A stretch of DNA of 64,000 bases from CALBRZ01 sp964511065 (GTDB taxonomy: Bacteria > Planctomycetota > Planctomycetia > Pirellulales > S012-138). The notes under the pieces are model-generated. The model made no database searches. It was not told the origin of the DNA and saw nothing but the letters and a program-made list of their open reading frames with translations. Where the stretch lies: assembly GCA_964511065.1 (NCBI GenBank), contig CAZEEG010000002.1, forward strand, positions 43,468 through 107,467, in the 5' to 3' direction. Position numbers and translations under genes: made by a program. Below, in pieces: positions 1-9,378 of this stretch (its first letter is position 1; every line of letters begins with the position of its first letter).

Positions 1-388
1 GGGTTCTGGCCGAGGCGATGGCGACACACCCGAGGCCATTTCTCGCGGTACGTCAGCGCCAACCCACGGCTGGCTCGCCTCGGAGGCCGCCTGGCTGCCG
101 TGCATTGCGCGGCCTTGGCCGGCTCGTTCTGGGGGGGGTCAGCCGCACGATGTGCAAGGTTTTCGCCAGTGGCGCAATCGCTATGCCCAATCTGCGCGCC
201 ACGAACCATTCAGCCCCTGCGCTACGAGAGACGGTGAACGGGCAGGGCCATAACGGTCGAAGTCTATGAATGGCAAGACGCCGCTGGCGGGGCGGCCCCG
301 GCAGCGCGATGCGGCAACGTGTTGCCGCAGGCCTCGCTCCCACCCCGGCATCCAGCGCCGACGCCGCACGGAATCGCTCGCACCGACC
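1..388. other. No gene recognised
   Basis: GC-rich stretch before the first convincing gene. Open frames on both strands have no recognisable family, membrane pattern or ribosome binding site. The window begins here, so the tail of an upstream transcript cannot be excluded. Confidence 0.5.
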
Positions 389-1366
389 ATGGCCGCCAAA
401 CGAAATGCCAGGCCCGCCGCGCAAACCTTTCCGACCCGGACGGGAACCTCTTCGCGCACACGCCTCAAGGCGGCCAATTCTGGAACTGCCGGCCGACGCT
501 GGTTGTCGGACCTGCCTCAGTATCTACGTCAGTCGCGGCAACCGCTCTCCAGCCTGGTCTTCATCACTCCGCCGCTGCTGTTGTACGAATTCGGGGTCAT
601 CTACTGGGCGGATACCGCTCGTCGAAATGGCGCCGACATCTGGCTGCGCGACTGCCTGGACGCCATCGGCATTGCGCCTCCGTACTTGTTACCGCTGCTG
701 ACGGCCATCGGCCTCTTGGCCTGGCACTTCCTCGCCCGAGCCTCGTGGCGGTGGACGCCGGGCATCTTGTGCAGCATGTGGCTGGAATGTCTTGCGTTGG
801 CCGCGGCCCTGGTGGCGATCGCCGAGGTTCAAGGCGCCGTGGTGCAATCGATCACCGGCCAATCTCGGCCCGTGCTAGGGCTGCAACTTCCGGCCGATGA
901 ATGCGAGTCCCCCCCGCCGGCCACCTTCCCTCAAACCACCCTGGTTCACGCGCCCCGTTATGGGACCAACCTGTTCGACGCCGTCGGCCATGAGGCGGGC
1001 ATTGACCCGGCGACCCCGGCAACATCGCCTGGCACCGCGGCCGCCAGTAGCTTACTCGTGGCTTACCTGGGGGCGGGCATCTACGAAGAAACGCTATTTC
1101 GATTGCTCTGCCTGCCGCTCTTGTGGGCCGTGGGGTGGGGGCTGGGACTGACCAAAAGCTGGTGCCTGGCGTTGGCCGTGCTGCTCACCAGTTGTCTGTT
1201 CTCAGCCGCTCATCACTGGGGACCGCACGGCGAGCCGTTCAGTTGGTATTGCTTTAGCTTCCGCGCCGCGGCCGGTATGTGCTTTGCCGGCATCTTTCTC
1301 TTGCGCGGCTTTGGGATCGCCGCCGGCACACACGCCTTGTACGACATCCTGGTTGTCTTCATTTGA
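389..1366 (+). CDS. CPBP-family intramembrane metalloprotease
   Basis: A 325-residue membrane protein of the CPBP (Abi/Rce1-like) family, which cleaves or processes substrates inside the membrane. Visible motifs are the paired glutamates and arginine in YEETLFRLL, the first histidine motif LFSAAHH, and a C-terminal HALYD, which together form the metal site in this family. Several hydrophobic segments lie between residues about 50 and 320. The ATG at 389 (MAAKRNARP) is preferred over an upstream ATG at 266, because the extra 41 residues are basic low-complexity sequence unlike the family. A 60-70 residue soluble insert separates the early helices from the catalytic region. The substrate is unknown and no neighbour gives a pathway. 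Confidence 0.85.
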   Translation: MAAKRNARPAAQTFPTRTGTSSRTRLKAANSGTAGRRWLSDLPQYLRQSRQPLSSLVFITPPLLLYEFGVIYWADTARRNGADIWLRDCLDAIGIAPPYLLPLLTAIGLLAWHFLARASWRWTPGILCSMWLECLALAAALVAIAEVQGAVVQSITGQSRPVLGLQLPADECESPPPATFPQTTLVHAPRYGTNLFDAVGHEAGIDPATPATSPGTAAASSLLVAYLGAGIYEETLFRLLCLPLLWAVGWGLGLTKSWCLALAVLLTSCLFSAAHHWGPHGEPFSWYCFSFRAAAGMCFAGIFLLRGFGIAAGTHALYDILVVFI

Positions 1367-1744
1367 CTGAAGACACTCCACTGACGGGCAATCTACTGGC
1401 AACCCGCCGGCACCAGGTCCTTGAGGTTAATTGTCACAAGGCAATCACCGCACGACTCAGGGGGGCGGTAAATCCCGGCCAACGCGAATGAGACGGCCAA
1501 GTGTCGCAGCCATCGTTGCCGCGATTCCGCCTCAATGGATGCCGACCAAGACCGCTCAAATGGGCGCTCCTTCGCAATTGTCAAGTCGAACTTCTCGATG
1601 CGACTTCTCCCGATGAGAATCCCTCTTTGTTGTTCGCAACGGCGAGTCCTATAATGCTCTCAACGGTGAGCGAACCTCACCGCTTTGGCACCGCCGACAA
1701 GCTCCCACTGGGAGCTTTGCTATAACGCAGAGGGCACTGAAGCC
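1367..1744. other. Intergenic region with a promoter
   Basis: No convincing gene. A 63-codon minus-strand frame at 1393-1584 has only a TTG start and no family resemblance. The only clear signal is the promoter described at 1627-1655. Confidence 0.5.
1627..1655 (+). promoter_or_regulatory. Sigma-70-type promoter for the DUF2617-like gene
   Basis: TTGTTG at 1627-1632, a 17-base spacer, and a perfect TATAAT at 1650-1655. Transcription would begin near 1662, about 80 bases before the preferred start codon at 1745. AT-rich -10 boxes are rare in this GC-rich window, which adds weight. Confidence 0.55.
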
Positions 1745-2299
1745 GTGTTGTCCGTTCGTCCGAAGGTTACGGAGCTGGTCTTCCAGCTTTACGGCCGACC
1801 ACTGCACCCGGAACTCTTTCAAACCTACTGCTCGCGAACGGTCGAGCGGGGGGAGTACCAGGCACAAATCAGCATCACCAGTGCGGGCCATATGGTCACC
1901 TGGCGATACCATGGGCTGACCCTGACCGAAGTTGCAACGGCCGCAAACCACCCGCTACCCCAAAAGCGGCGGCTGCTGTCTTATCGAATCAAGGGCGAAC
2001 GGAACGACCGCGTCGAGTGCCGCGGCGGGGCAATCTACCAGGTCAGCTTCCAGCTCGAGCCCGTCGATCCTGAAATCTTCTGGACCTTCCAGCACGAACT
2101 CACGGTCGATGGCCAACGCAAAGGCATGCTCCACTGCTTTGCGCCCTCGGACCGGATGGCGACGGGCGCGCTAAGTTATGTGAATGTTGAAACCCGCAAT
2201 TGCAGCCTGCTGGTCCAGGCGTTCCATACCTTTCCGGACGATCTGGCCATCGTTAAGAGCCAATCGCTGTTTGAAATTCCCAAGAAGCCTCGCAGCTAA
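1745..2299 (+). CDS. DUF2617-like protein of unknown function
   Basis: A 184-residue soluble protein with no signal peptide or membrane segment. It resembles the DUF2617 proteins found in planctomycetes and actinobacteria; the molecular role of that family is unknown. The frame is open upstream to a TTG at 1685, but the conserved-looking sequence begins at VLSVRPKVTEL, so the GTG at 1745 (or TTG at 1748) is chosen; an AGAGGG lies about 11 bases before it. The gene has its own promoter and seems monocistronic. The family assignment is from memory of the sequence pattern and should be treated as moderate. Confidence 0.65.
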   Translation: MLSVRPKVTELVFQLYGRPLHPELFQTYCSRTVERGEYQAQISITSAGHMVTWRYHGLTLTEVATAANHPLPQKRRLLSYRIKGERNDRVECRGGAIYQVSFQLEPVDPEIFWTFQHELTVDGQRKGMLHCFAPSDRMATGALSYVNVETRNCSLLVQAFHTFPDDLAIVKSQSLFEIPKKPRS

Positions 2300-2512
2300 C
2301 CTGGCAGAACAGCGGCATTCTTCCCTCGGCCATTGCCGGTAAAACTGTCCGGACGCCTCTTGGGCGTGGCACCTCGAACCCAGTAAAGCAGTCAGTCACG
2401 TGTCCCCCAAACGCGCGTGGGGCATCTGTTTCCGACAAGCTTTCTTGATCCGCAACGGGCGACGCATACCGGCCACCAACAGACTGGAGCACGCCGCGAA
2501 GGGCCCTTTTCT

Positions 2513-3706
2513 TTAACCGGCCTTGCGGATCGGTTCGGCCGGGGATTGGCGATCATCGGCCGCACTGGACCGGCGACCTTCGATCACGGCGCGCACCAGT
2601 GCCGGCAGTTCTTCATCGAAGCGCGCCTTGCCGAACCGTTCAGCTTGCGCCCGGGCCATGTGAGGGCAGAACATGCGGCGGTGCCGCTCCACCCACTGCA
2701 TTGCGTCCACCAGCGACTCGACTGTCTGCTCGGCAAAGAACCGGCCCGTCCCAGCGGCGACCTCGCTTGCCGGCAGCACCGTCTCGGTTGCTCCGCCCGC
2801 CCCGTACGCAACCACCGGAGCGCCGCATGCCTGAGCTTCCAGCGGCACGATGCCAAAGTCCTCGCAACCGGGAAACAACAACGCCCGGCAACATTGCAGG
2901 TATTGGCGAATCACCTCGTTGGGCTGCCAGCCAAGAAATCGCACGTTGGCCCCCCGTGCCAGCCGCTTGAGCCGCGCCGTTTCTGGCCCGCTGCCAATCA
3001 CCACCAGCTTGCGGTCATGCCGGCGGCACGCTTCAACCGCCAGGTCGACCCGCTTGTACGGCACCAGCGCCGATACCACCAGGTAGAAATCCACCCGAGG
3101 GACGTCGTCGGGTTGGTAGAACTCGGTATCGACCGGGGGATAGATGATGGTGCTGGTGCGGCCGTAGCAATCGGCAATGCGGTCGGCCACGGTCTGGCTG
3201 ATCGCCACAAAATGCGTGACGCGATCGGCGGTCGCCCGATCCCAGTGGCGAATGCGGTCCAACAGGCCATCGCGCAGCAGGGCCAGGGGGTGTAACCGCC
3301 GCGGGCCGCGTCGGGCGCCGAAGTAGGCTTCGCGGAGGTGCCAGGCGTACCGCATCGGCGAAAAACAATAACAAATGTGCGGCACACCCGGCGGTGCCAT
3401 GGCCCGGCCGGCCACCGCATGGCTGAAGCTCACCACGGCATCGAGATGGCTGGGCAACTTCAACCGGGTGATGGCCCCCGGCATCAGCGGCAGCAAATAC
3501 CGGTAGTACCGCCCCACACCAGGAAAACGCTGCAGGTAGCTGGTATGGATCGGCCGATTCTCGATCACGGGCGAGGTGCTGCCCCGGCGGTACAGCAACG
3601 TATACAGCGGGGCCTGAGGATAAGCGGCAGCGAGCGACTCCAGGCATTTCTCGCCGCCGCGCATTCCCGTCAGCCAATCGTGAACCAGCGCGATCTTCTC
3701 AGCCAT
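2513..3706 (-). CDS. Glycosyltransferase family 4 (GT-B fold)
   Basis: A 397-residue protein that should transfer a sugar from a nucleotide-sugar donor during surface-polysaccharide assembly. The N-terminal acceptor half starts KIALVHDWLTGMRGGEK, typical of WbaZ-like mannosyltransferases. The donor half contains VVSALVPYKRVDLAVEA, VVIGSGPE, LLFPGCEDFGIVPLEAQACGAPVVAYGAGGATETV, including the E-x7-E type donor site of GT4 enzymes. ATG start at 3706. It stands alone, with no other sugar genes nearby, so the acceptor cannot be inferred. The last 25 residues are polar and probably disordered. Confidence 0.88.
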   Translation of the reverse strand: MAEKIALVHDWLTGMRGGEKCLESLAAAYPQAPLYTLLYRRGSTSPVIENRPIHTSYLQRFPGVGRYYRYLLPLMPGAITRLKLPSHLDAVVSFSHAVAGRAMAPPGVPHICYCFSPMRYAWHLREAYFGARRGPRRLHPLALLRDGLLDRIRHWDRATADRVTHFVAISQTVADRIADCYGRTSTIIYPPVDTEFYQPDDVPRVDFYLVVSALVPYKRVDLAVEACRRHDRKLVVIGSGPETARLKRLARGANVRFLGWQPNEVIRQYLQCCRALLFPGCEDFGIVPLEAQACGAPVVAYGAGGATETVLPASEVAAGTGRFFAEQTVESLVDAMQWVERHRRMFCPHMARAQAERFGKARFDEELPALVRAVIEGRRSSAADDRQSPAEPIRKAG

Positions 3707-3864
3707 GACGAACTCGCATACGAGCGATGACCGCCGGTGGGGCCGGCCGCGCAGCGCTAGCCGGCCCGGCGCTCACACCGAGGATGGTGAAGGACACCCG
3801 GCAGAGCCGCATCCCTGCCTATGCGCGCCCCAGCCGCAATGCGCTGAACGATCCAACCACGCTC

Positions 3865-4155
3865 CTAGCGCGGTTGGGACGGCGTTGCAGCGGCTTTGCG
3901 AGAAGGCCGATAGAAGCCGACCCCTTCCAGGGCCTTGTATACTTCTTCCAGCGTCTTTTCGCCGAAGTTCGAAATCGAGAGCAAATCTTCGCGGCGGCAG
4001 TTGAGCAGATCGCGTACGGTAAAGATGCCGCGTTCTTCCAGACAGTTGGTGGTCCGCACCGAGAGGCCGATTTCCGCCGTGCTCATTTCGAGCCGCTGTT
4101 GCAGGCTCCTGGCTTCCCCTTCGGCCTGATTGAGACGGATACGTGTACGGGCCAT
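3865..4155 (-). CDS. Free-standing RNA polymerase alpha C-terminal domain protein
   Basis: A 96-residue protein equal to little more than the helix-hairpin-helix alpha-CTD of RNA polymerase. Residues 26-83 align by eye with the alpha-CTD: LSVRTTNCLEERGIFTVRDLL followed by ISNFGEKTLEEV. The residues that contact DNA in the Escherichia coli domain have counterparts here: Arg34 (R265), Asn37 (N268), Gly and Lys of NFGEK (G296, K298). The start is fixed by AAGGAGGG seven bases before the ATG at 4155; the frame continues upstream with no sensible sequence. Small proteins of this kind occur in planctomycetes. A role in promoter recognition or competition with the alpha subunit is inference. Confidence 0.85.
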   Translation of the reverse strand: MARTRIRLNQAEGEARSLQQRLEMSTAEIGLSVRTTNCLEERGIFTVRDLLNCRREDLLSISNFGEKTLEEVYKALEGVGFYRPSRKAAATPSQPR

Positions 4156-4868
4156 CCCAGTACCCTCCTTGGCAATGATGGTGACGGATTGGAAAGATGC
4201 TGTCGCGAAATCTTCTTCACACAGCGTTGGAAGCAGTATAGCAATCTTGCTCTGAATACCAAGCACCTCGCGACGCCAAAACCGCGACCACGCTAGCATT
4301 GATAGCACAGCGCGAAAGCACACCATTATGTGACATTCATGTCTGCTCCCATTACGAATGTGGGTTTCATTGCTTGGGGGGTACGAATAGCGATCGCTTT
4401 CCTATGGGCTGCTTCTGCCCGAATTGATTGATGGTTGCACTGCCAATGTCCACTTGCCGAACGAGCGACGCCCGACGGCTTCCGTTTTCGGGCGCAACTG
4501 GCCGCATTTCGGAGGGCTAGCTAGAAATTGAGCGGATACGAGCGGCGTAGTAGTCAATCGGGGGCTCTTCGCATGGTTCGCACGTGCTGGTTGGGCCTTC
4601 ACGACCAGCCTTCAATTCCGCTTGCCGCCGTCATGCCTGCGGCCTTCTCCAGCAAGTGCGTCAGTCTGACGGTATGGCGGCTAATCCCCGCGATCGGGCC
4701 TGCACTGCTCTATCGTCGCCCAGGGAACTTTGTCACAATCCGCACGCCGGTGAACGCGGCCCCCGCACCGCTGTTGCCGGTATCGCGCGTGTTGTCCTAC
4801 CGACCCGCAACGTGGAACGTTGCCGATGCCGCGTGAGGTTCCCGTCCCGCACGGAAAAGGAGTTCTCG
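4156..4868. other. Long intergenic region
   Basis: About 700 bases between the divergently transcribed alpha-CTD-like gene and the Cys-rich secreted protein gene. It must hold both promoters, but no clear -35/-10 pair, palindrome or RNA-like fold was recognised. The open frame running into the downstream gene from 4584 does not look like protein. Confidence 0.5.
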
Positions 4869-7748
4869 ATGCGAACGATACTTTGCTTGGCCGTTTTCCT
4901 GGTGACGCCGCAAGCGGTCCACGGTGAGCCGGGCCCTTCCCCCACGGGGCCGCCGATTGCGCCGCCCCTTCCCAGGCTAAAGGTCGTGGAATCGGGGCCG
5001 CAGTTGATCCCGCCCTTACCGGACGGCCGCTCCGAAGATGCCCTGACCGCTGAAGGCCCAGCGGTACCGGCCCCCATCCGGCAGGCCCAGTTGCCGCAGG
5101 CGGCACCCAGCCGCGCGGTGCCAATCGGCGCGGCTGCGACAAGTCGCTCGGCGGTGCGCCGGGCCGAGCACCTCGAACCGGCCCGGCTTGTGAACCCTGG
5201 CCGCGGTGAAGCAGCCGAGCAGAAGCCGACGTGCGGTTGGTCCAAGCTGCTTGGTTTCGACCACTGTGAATCTTCCTGCAATGATGACTCTGCCTGCTGC
5301 TGCGGCCTCGACTGGAAGCAGTGGTGCCTGGCCCGCGTGGCAGCGCTACTTGGCCACTGCGACGACACGCAGCAGGTTGCTTCCCTGGTTAGCAATCCAT
5401 GCGACTGCACGAGCGATTGCCGCTGCGGTTCCAAGTGCCGGTGTTCGTCGGAGAACCGCTGCCAGGAAAATTGCCGCTGCGGCGGATCGGCGACCAACCC
5501 GCACGGTACGCACACCGGCGCCATGGCACAACAGGCGTCGCCTGAAGCCCTCCCGCCTTGCGGCAGTTTCTGCCATGTGCGAACCCCAGGTGGAAACTAC
5601 TTCGGCCGGTTGCGCAGCATGACGAGCCAATGGGTTATCCTGCACGACGAGATCGAGGACGCCTGCCACTGGATTCCTCGTTCGAGCATGAGTTGCCTGA
5701 GCACCTATACCGAAAGTCCTGAAGAAGCGGTGGAGGAATCGGGCGAACCACTGGATGCTGTTACGGTGCTCATCCCTCCTCCGTGTGAAGGCGGCAACTG
5801 CGCTTCGCAGTCCGCGGTGCGTCAAGCCAGGGCAGGCAGCCAGCCGCTGCCAAGTCCGCAACCGCTGCCGCTGAGCGGCAAAGTGGTCTACAGCGGCGGT
5901 TCCAGACATGCCTATTGCGATGACGATTGCCAGTTCGGCCCGGGGGAACACGTGACGATTGAGGTCCCCAAGGGCATGCGACTGTTCACGCTGGGTTTCC
6001 CTTGGCAATGCGTGATGCATCTTGAGCCCGGCGACCACCTCGATCTGATCGCGGTCCTGACGGTGCAAACCGCCACGGGCCATCCCCAGGTAGTTTCACG
6101 GACTTTCGCGCAGAACGTTCAAGTGGCCGATATCCAAGCTGCCGAAGGCGAGGGAGCGTTGGCGCTGTTGCTGACGCCCGACCAGTGCAACCTGGCGGTG
6201 GTCGCAGCGCAAAGCGGAGAAATCATCTTCAGCAAGCGCAATCCCCAGGACGATGACACCACGGCCAACCCCCAGGCGGCCACGCTGCGGCGATTGTTGG
6301 GTTCCGCCATCGACGAATTGGAAGACAGCGACCGCACGCCCATCACCATCATGTCGGTACCTCACGGCATGCGGCCGATGGCCGGCATGCTGGCTCCGGC
6401 GCCGCTGGCCATGCCTGCCCCGGGTATGTGGGCTCCGCCCGCTGGTATGGTCCCGGGTCATTGCGGCCCGGCACACTTGGGCGGCCATCCTGCTGCCCCG
6501 GAGTATAGGGATCCGCCGAGTGTGCCACCGTTTGCGGCCGTTCCGCACCCGATGCTTCCGCCTGGCATGTATCGCACCCCAGAGGCTCCGTTTTATGGGC
6601 CGGCGATGCCGACTTTCGCCCCGGGAGCAGAGGCGCCGCCTTCGCCGGAATCTTCACCCTATGAGCCGGTTGCACCGCCGTACCTGGAACCCGATCGCGC
6701 TTCGGCACCCGCGATCAGGCCTCCCAGGTCGGTACATGTGCCCAAGCGACTCCTTGGGCGCCCCTCGGCACGGGATGAAGCAAAGCAGGAACCGCAACAG
6801 GACGAACCGGCCCCGACGTTTGAACCGTCTGAGCCGGAGCAAATCCGCCCACTCAAAACGTCGCAGGCTTTACCAGCGGGGCAGGTGATCCGAACGCTGG
6901 GCTTTGCCAGCCCGGTCCCGCCTCCCACGCAGACCGCGGCCGCGCATGATGGAACCGCACAGCCATCTGGTACCGTGAAGCAAGACGGTAGTGTTCAGCA
7001 GGCGGTTGCCGTGACCAACCGTACCAACGTGCTGCCGGCCCCGCCCGATGTCTTCCGTTTACAGTGTTCGTTCGACGCGCAGCGAGGCAGCGAGCGGAAG
7101 CCGCTCGGGCAGCCAACCGTCGTCACCGTTCATGACGCCACCGTGACGTTTGGTGACCACGAATTCAAATTTCGTGTCGAAAACTCCGGACCCAAGCACG
7201 TGCAGCTTACGTTCAGCGACCCGCGCGGGCAGTTGCAAGTGCTGCGGGCACGCGAAGGCGAGGCCGTCACGTTGCCCTGGCAAAGTGACAAGGCCGATCA
7301 GCGCGGCGACGTCCGCGTGATCGTAACCCGCTTGCCGCAGCAAGCCGGGGCCGTCACTACGGCATCGTTCGAGGAACCGGCAGCGGATGCGAGCGACTAC
7401 GAAGTTCGCGTGTATCCGGCGGCTCATTTGCTGACGCCGCAGCGGCCTGCGGCGCCGCTGCTTGCCCGGTCGCTGTACGCCCGAGGATTGCTGGACGATG
7501 TTCCTCGGTCCACGGACGAAGCCCACGCTTCGCTGCTCAACCTGGTACGCGCGGTGGAGCCTGCCTCGTGGCACCCCCTGGGCGAAGGCCAGGTGCGGTA
7601 CTCGCCCGAGTCGATGAGCCTGGTGATTTGGCAAGCGCCGGAGAACCACGCGCGGATCGCCGAGTTGTTTGAGCAACTTCGGAAGCAGGACGCCACCAAG
7701 GCCAACGCATCCGTACCGCAAAGCAGTCGCCGCACGGCTGAGCAATAA
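4869..7748 (+). CDS. Large secreted Cys-rich and Pro-rich protein, unknown function
   Basis: A 959-residue exported protein. The start is set by AAGGAG seven bases before the ATG at 4869 and by the signal peptide MRTILCLAVFLVTPQAVHG. A Cys-rich block follows at about residues 120-205, with many CxxC-like pairs and CRCGSKCRCSSENRC-type spacing, then a segment with further cysteines (to about 290), a long Pro/Met/Ala-rich region at about 500-720, and a C-terminal part. Near the end, SMSLVIWQAPENHARIAELFEQLRKQD resembles the short secretin/STN-like motif common at the end of planctomycete surface proteins. No enzyme motif is seen. A cell-surface structural or adhesive role is only a guess. A weak hairpin terminator follows. 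Confidence 0.8.
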   Translation: MRTILCLAVFLVTPQAVHGEPGPSPTGPPIAPPLPRLKVVESGPQLIPPLPDGRSEDALTAEGPAVPAPIRQAQLPQAAPSRAVPIGAAATSRSAVRRAEHLEPARLVNPGRGEAAEQKPTCGWSKLLGFDHCESSCNDDSACCCGLDWKQWCLARVAALLGHCDDTQQVASLVSNPCDCTSDCRCGSKCRCSSENRCQENCRCGGSATNPHGTHTGAMAQQASPEALPPCGSFCHVRTPGGNYFGRLRSMTSQWVILHDEIEDACHWIPRSSMSCLSTYTESPEEAVEESGEPLDAVTVLIPPPCEGGNCASQSAVRQARAGSQPLPSPQPLPLSGKVVYSGGSRHAYCDDDCQFGPGEHVTIEVPKGMRLFTLGFPWQCVMHLEPGDHLDLIAVLTVQTATGHPQVVSRTFAQNVQVADIQAAEGEGALALLLTPDQCNLAVVAAQSGEIIFSKRNPQDDDTTANPQAATLRRLLGSAIDELEDSDRTPITIMSVPHGMRPMAGMLAPAPLAMPAPGMWAPPAGMVPGHCGPAHLGGHPAAPEYRDPPSVPPFAAVPHPMLPPGMYRTPEAPFYGPAMPTFAPGAEAPPSPESSPYEPVAPPYLEPDRASAPAIRPPRSVHVPKRLLGRPSARDEAKQEPQQDEPAPTFEPSEPEQIRPLKTSQALPAGQVIRTLGFASPVPPPTQTAAAHDGTAQPSGTVKQDGSVQQAVAVTNRTNVLPAPPDVFRLQCSFDAQRGSERKPLGQPTVVTVHDATVTFGDHEFKFRVENSGPKHVQLTFSDPRGQLQVLRAREGEAVTLPWQSDKADQRGDVRVIVTRLPQQAGAVTTASFEEPAADASDYEVRVYPAAHLLTPQRPAAPLLARSLYARGLLDDVPRSTDEAHASLLNLVRAVEPASWHPLGEGQVRYSPESMSLVIWQAPENHARIAELFEQLRKQDATKANASVPQSSRRTAEQ

Positions 7749-7792
7749 GCCCCCCCACGGCGACAATCTGAACGGCATACCATAGCCACATG

Positions 7793-7826
7793 AGCCCGGC
7801 TCGCTACCGTTGGCGGGCCGGGCTTT
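7793..7826 (+). terminator. Hairpin terminator after the Cys-rich gene
   Basis: AGCCCGGCTCGC (7793-7804) pairs with GCGGGCCGGGCT (7813-7824) over 12 base pairs including one G-U, with loop TACCGTTG and a short T run. Confidence 0.6.
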
Positions 7827-7971
7827 ATCATATAAACTGGCGTTCATGTGGGACTTGATTCGTTTTGTCGTCGATTCGCGGCACCGCCGATGGCAGCTCG
7901 GCAGGAACCCATCGCGTAGTGCCGCTGATTGCTGCCGCGATCGCGTCGAGGGCGATCGTTTGCTGTCGGGG

Positions 7972-9378
7972 ATGCTTCCCGACCGCCGCGAAGTGCTTCG
8001 CCTGGGCACCTTCGCAGGGCTGAGTTGGGGACTATCGGCGCTGGGCCGCGGCAGCGCGGCCAACGCCTCGCCGGCGACGGGCGTGCCGGGTTTCGGCCGC
8101 GCCAAATCGGTGATTCTGGTATTTACCAACGGCGGCCAGAGTCATATCGACACCTGGGATCCCAAGCCCCACGCTCCCGAGCAGGTCCGCGGAGCCTTCG
8201 GAACCATCTCCACGGCGGTGCCGGGCACCACGGTCTGCGAGCACCTTCCGCAAATGGCGGCCTTGGCCGATCGTTATGCAATGGTTCGCAGTGTCTCGCA
8301 CGACGATCTCGACCACGGCTCTGCGGTGTACCTGGCATTGAGCGGGCAGTTCCACCCGCGCAAGTCGTCCAACCCGCCGCCACGGCCTGAGGATTTTCCC
8401 ACCTACGGGTCGATCCTGCAGCGCGTTCGACCGGCCGAGCGGTTCCCTTACACGGCCATTCATGTGAACGGCCCGGCAATGGTGCCAAAATACGCCGCGC
8501 CGGGGCAATCGGGGGGCTTTCTCGGCCGCGACTTTGATCCGTTGTTGATCGGCGACGTATCGGCCGGGGCGGTTTCGGCACTCCCGAGTCTTGACCCGCG
8601 GCCCGACGTCCCAGAAGTTCGCCTGCAACAACGACAACGGTTGCTGGAAAGCATCGATTCGGCCGTCCGGCAGTGGGAACATTACGAGGGCCCCGCAGCC
8701 GCCGCGCTCAAGTATCGCCAGGCATTTGAAGTGCTGGCCTCGCCCAAGTGCCGGCAGGCATTCGACCTCTCGCAAGAGCCCAACTCGCTGCGCGACCGCT
8801 ACGGGCGTTACCGTTCTGGCCAGGCCTGCCTGCTGGCCCGGCGGTTAGTTGAAGCGGGCGTGCCGTGGATCACGGTGATGTTCAATCACACCAACCGCGG
8901 CCAGGACATAGCACCGGACGACGCCGAGCAATGGGGCTGGGACACCCACAACGATATTTTTGTCGCCCTGCAGAAGCACCTGTTACCGCGATTCGACCAG
9001 AGCGTTTCCGCGCTGCTTACCGATCTTGAAGACCGTGGGCTGCTCGATGAAACCCTAGTGGTGATTATGGGCGAGTTCGGCCGGGCACCGCTGGTGGCGC
9101 TCGAACGCAACTTCGCCGGCAGCTCGCCGGGCCGAAAGCATTGGGCGGCAGCGTACTCCATCCTGCTGGCGGGTGCGGGCATCCAGCCTGGCCTGGTGTA
9201 CGGCAAGACCGATCGCCTGGGAGGCCACGTGGTCGAAGGGCTGGTTCAGCCCGGCGACGTCGCGGCCACCATGTTCTCGGCCCTGGGCATCGACGCGGCA
9301 CAGCATTACCGCGATTCACTGGGCCGCCCGTTCCCCATCGCATCCGGCAAGCCCATCGTCGGCCTGTATCGTTCCTGA
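7972..9378 (+). CDS. DUF1501 protein (sulfatase-like, exported)
   Basis: A 468-residue DUF1501 family protein. The family is greatly expanded in planctomycetes, has an alkaline-phosphatase/sulfatase-like fold and is usually Tat-exported; its reaction is unproven. The chosen ATG gives MLPDRREVLRLGTFAGLSWG, with the twin arginine and hydrophobic stretch. Family hallmarks are VILVFTNGGQSHIDTWDPKP, RSVSHDDLDHGSA, WGWDTHNDIF and VVIMGEFGRAP. The frame is open to 7810, and an ATG at 7846 is possible but would hide the Tat signal. Members are often paired with a DUF1549/DUF1553 gene; no such partner is present here. Confidence 0.9.
   Translation: MLPDRREVLRLGTFAGLSWGLSALGRGSAANASPATGVPGFGRAKSVILVFTNGGQSHIDTWDPKPHAPEQVRGAFGTISTAVPGTTVCEHLPQMAALADRYAMVRSVSHDDLDHGSAVYLALSGQFHPRKSSNPPPRPEDFPTYGSILQRVRPAERFPYTAIHVNGPAMVPKYAAPGQSGGFLGRDFDPLLIGDVSAGAVSALPSLDPRPDVPEVRLQQRQRLLESIDSAVRQWEHYEGPAAAALKYRQAFEVLASPKCRQAFDLSQEPNSLRDRYGRYRSGQACLLARRLVEAGVPWITVMFNHTNRGQDIAPDDAEQWGWDTHNDIFVALQKHLLPRFDQSVSALLTDLEDRGLLDETLVVIMGEFGRAPLVALERNFAGSSPGRKHWAAAYSILLAGAGIQPGLVYGKTDRLGGHVVEGLVQPGDVAATMFSALGIDAAQHYRDSLGRPFPIASGKPIVGLYRS

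Noticed and set aside
1393..1584. 63-codon minus-strand frame convergent to the CPBP gene
   Set aside because: TTG start, no ribosome binding site, no recognisable sequence.
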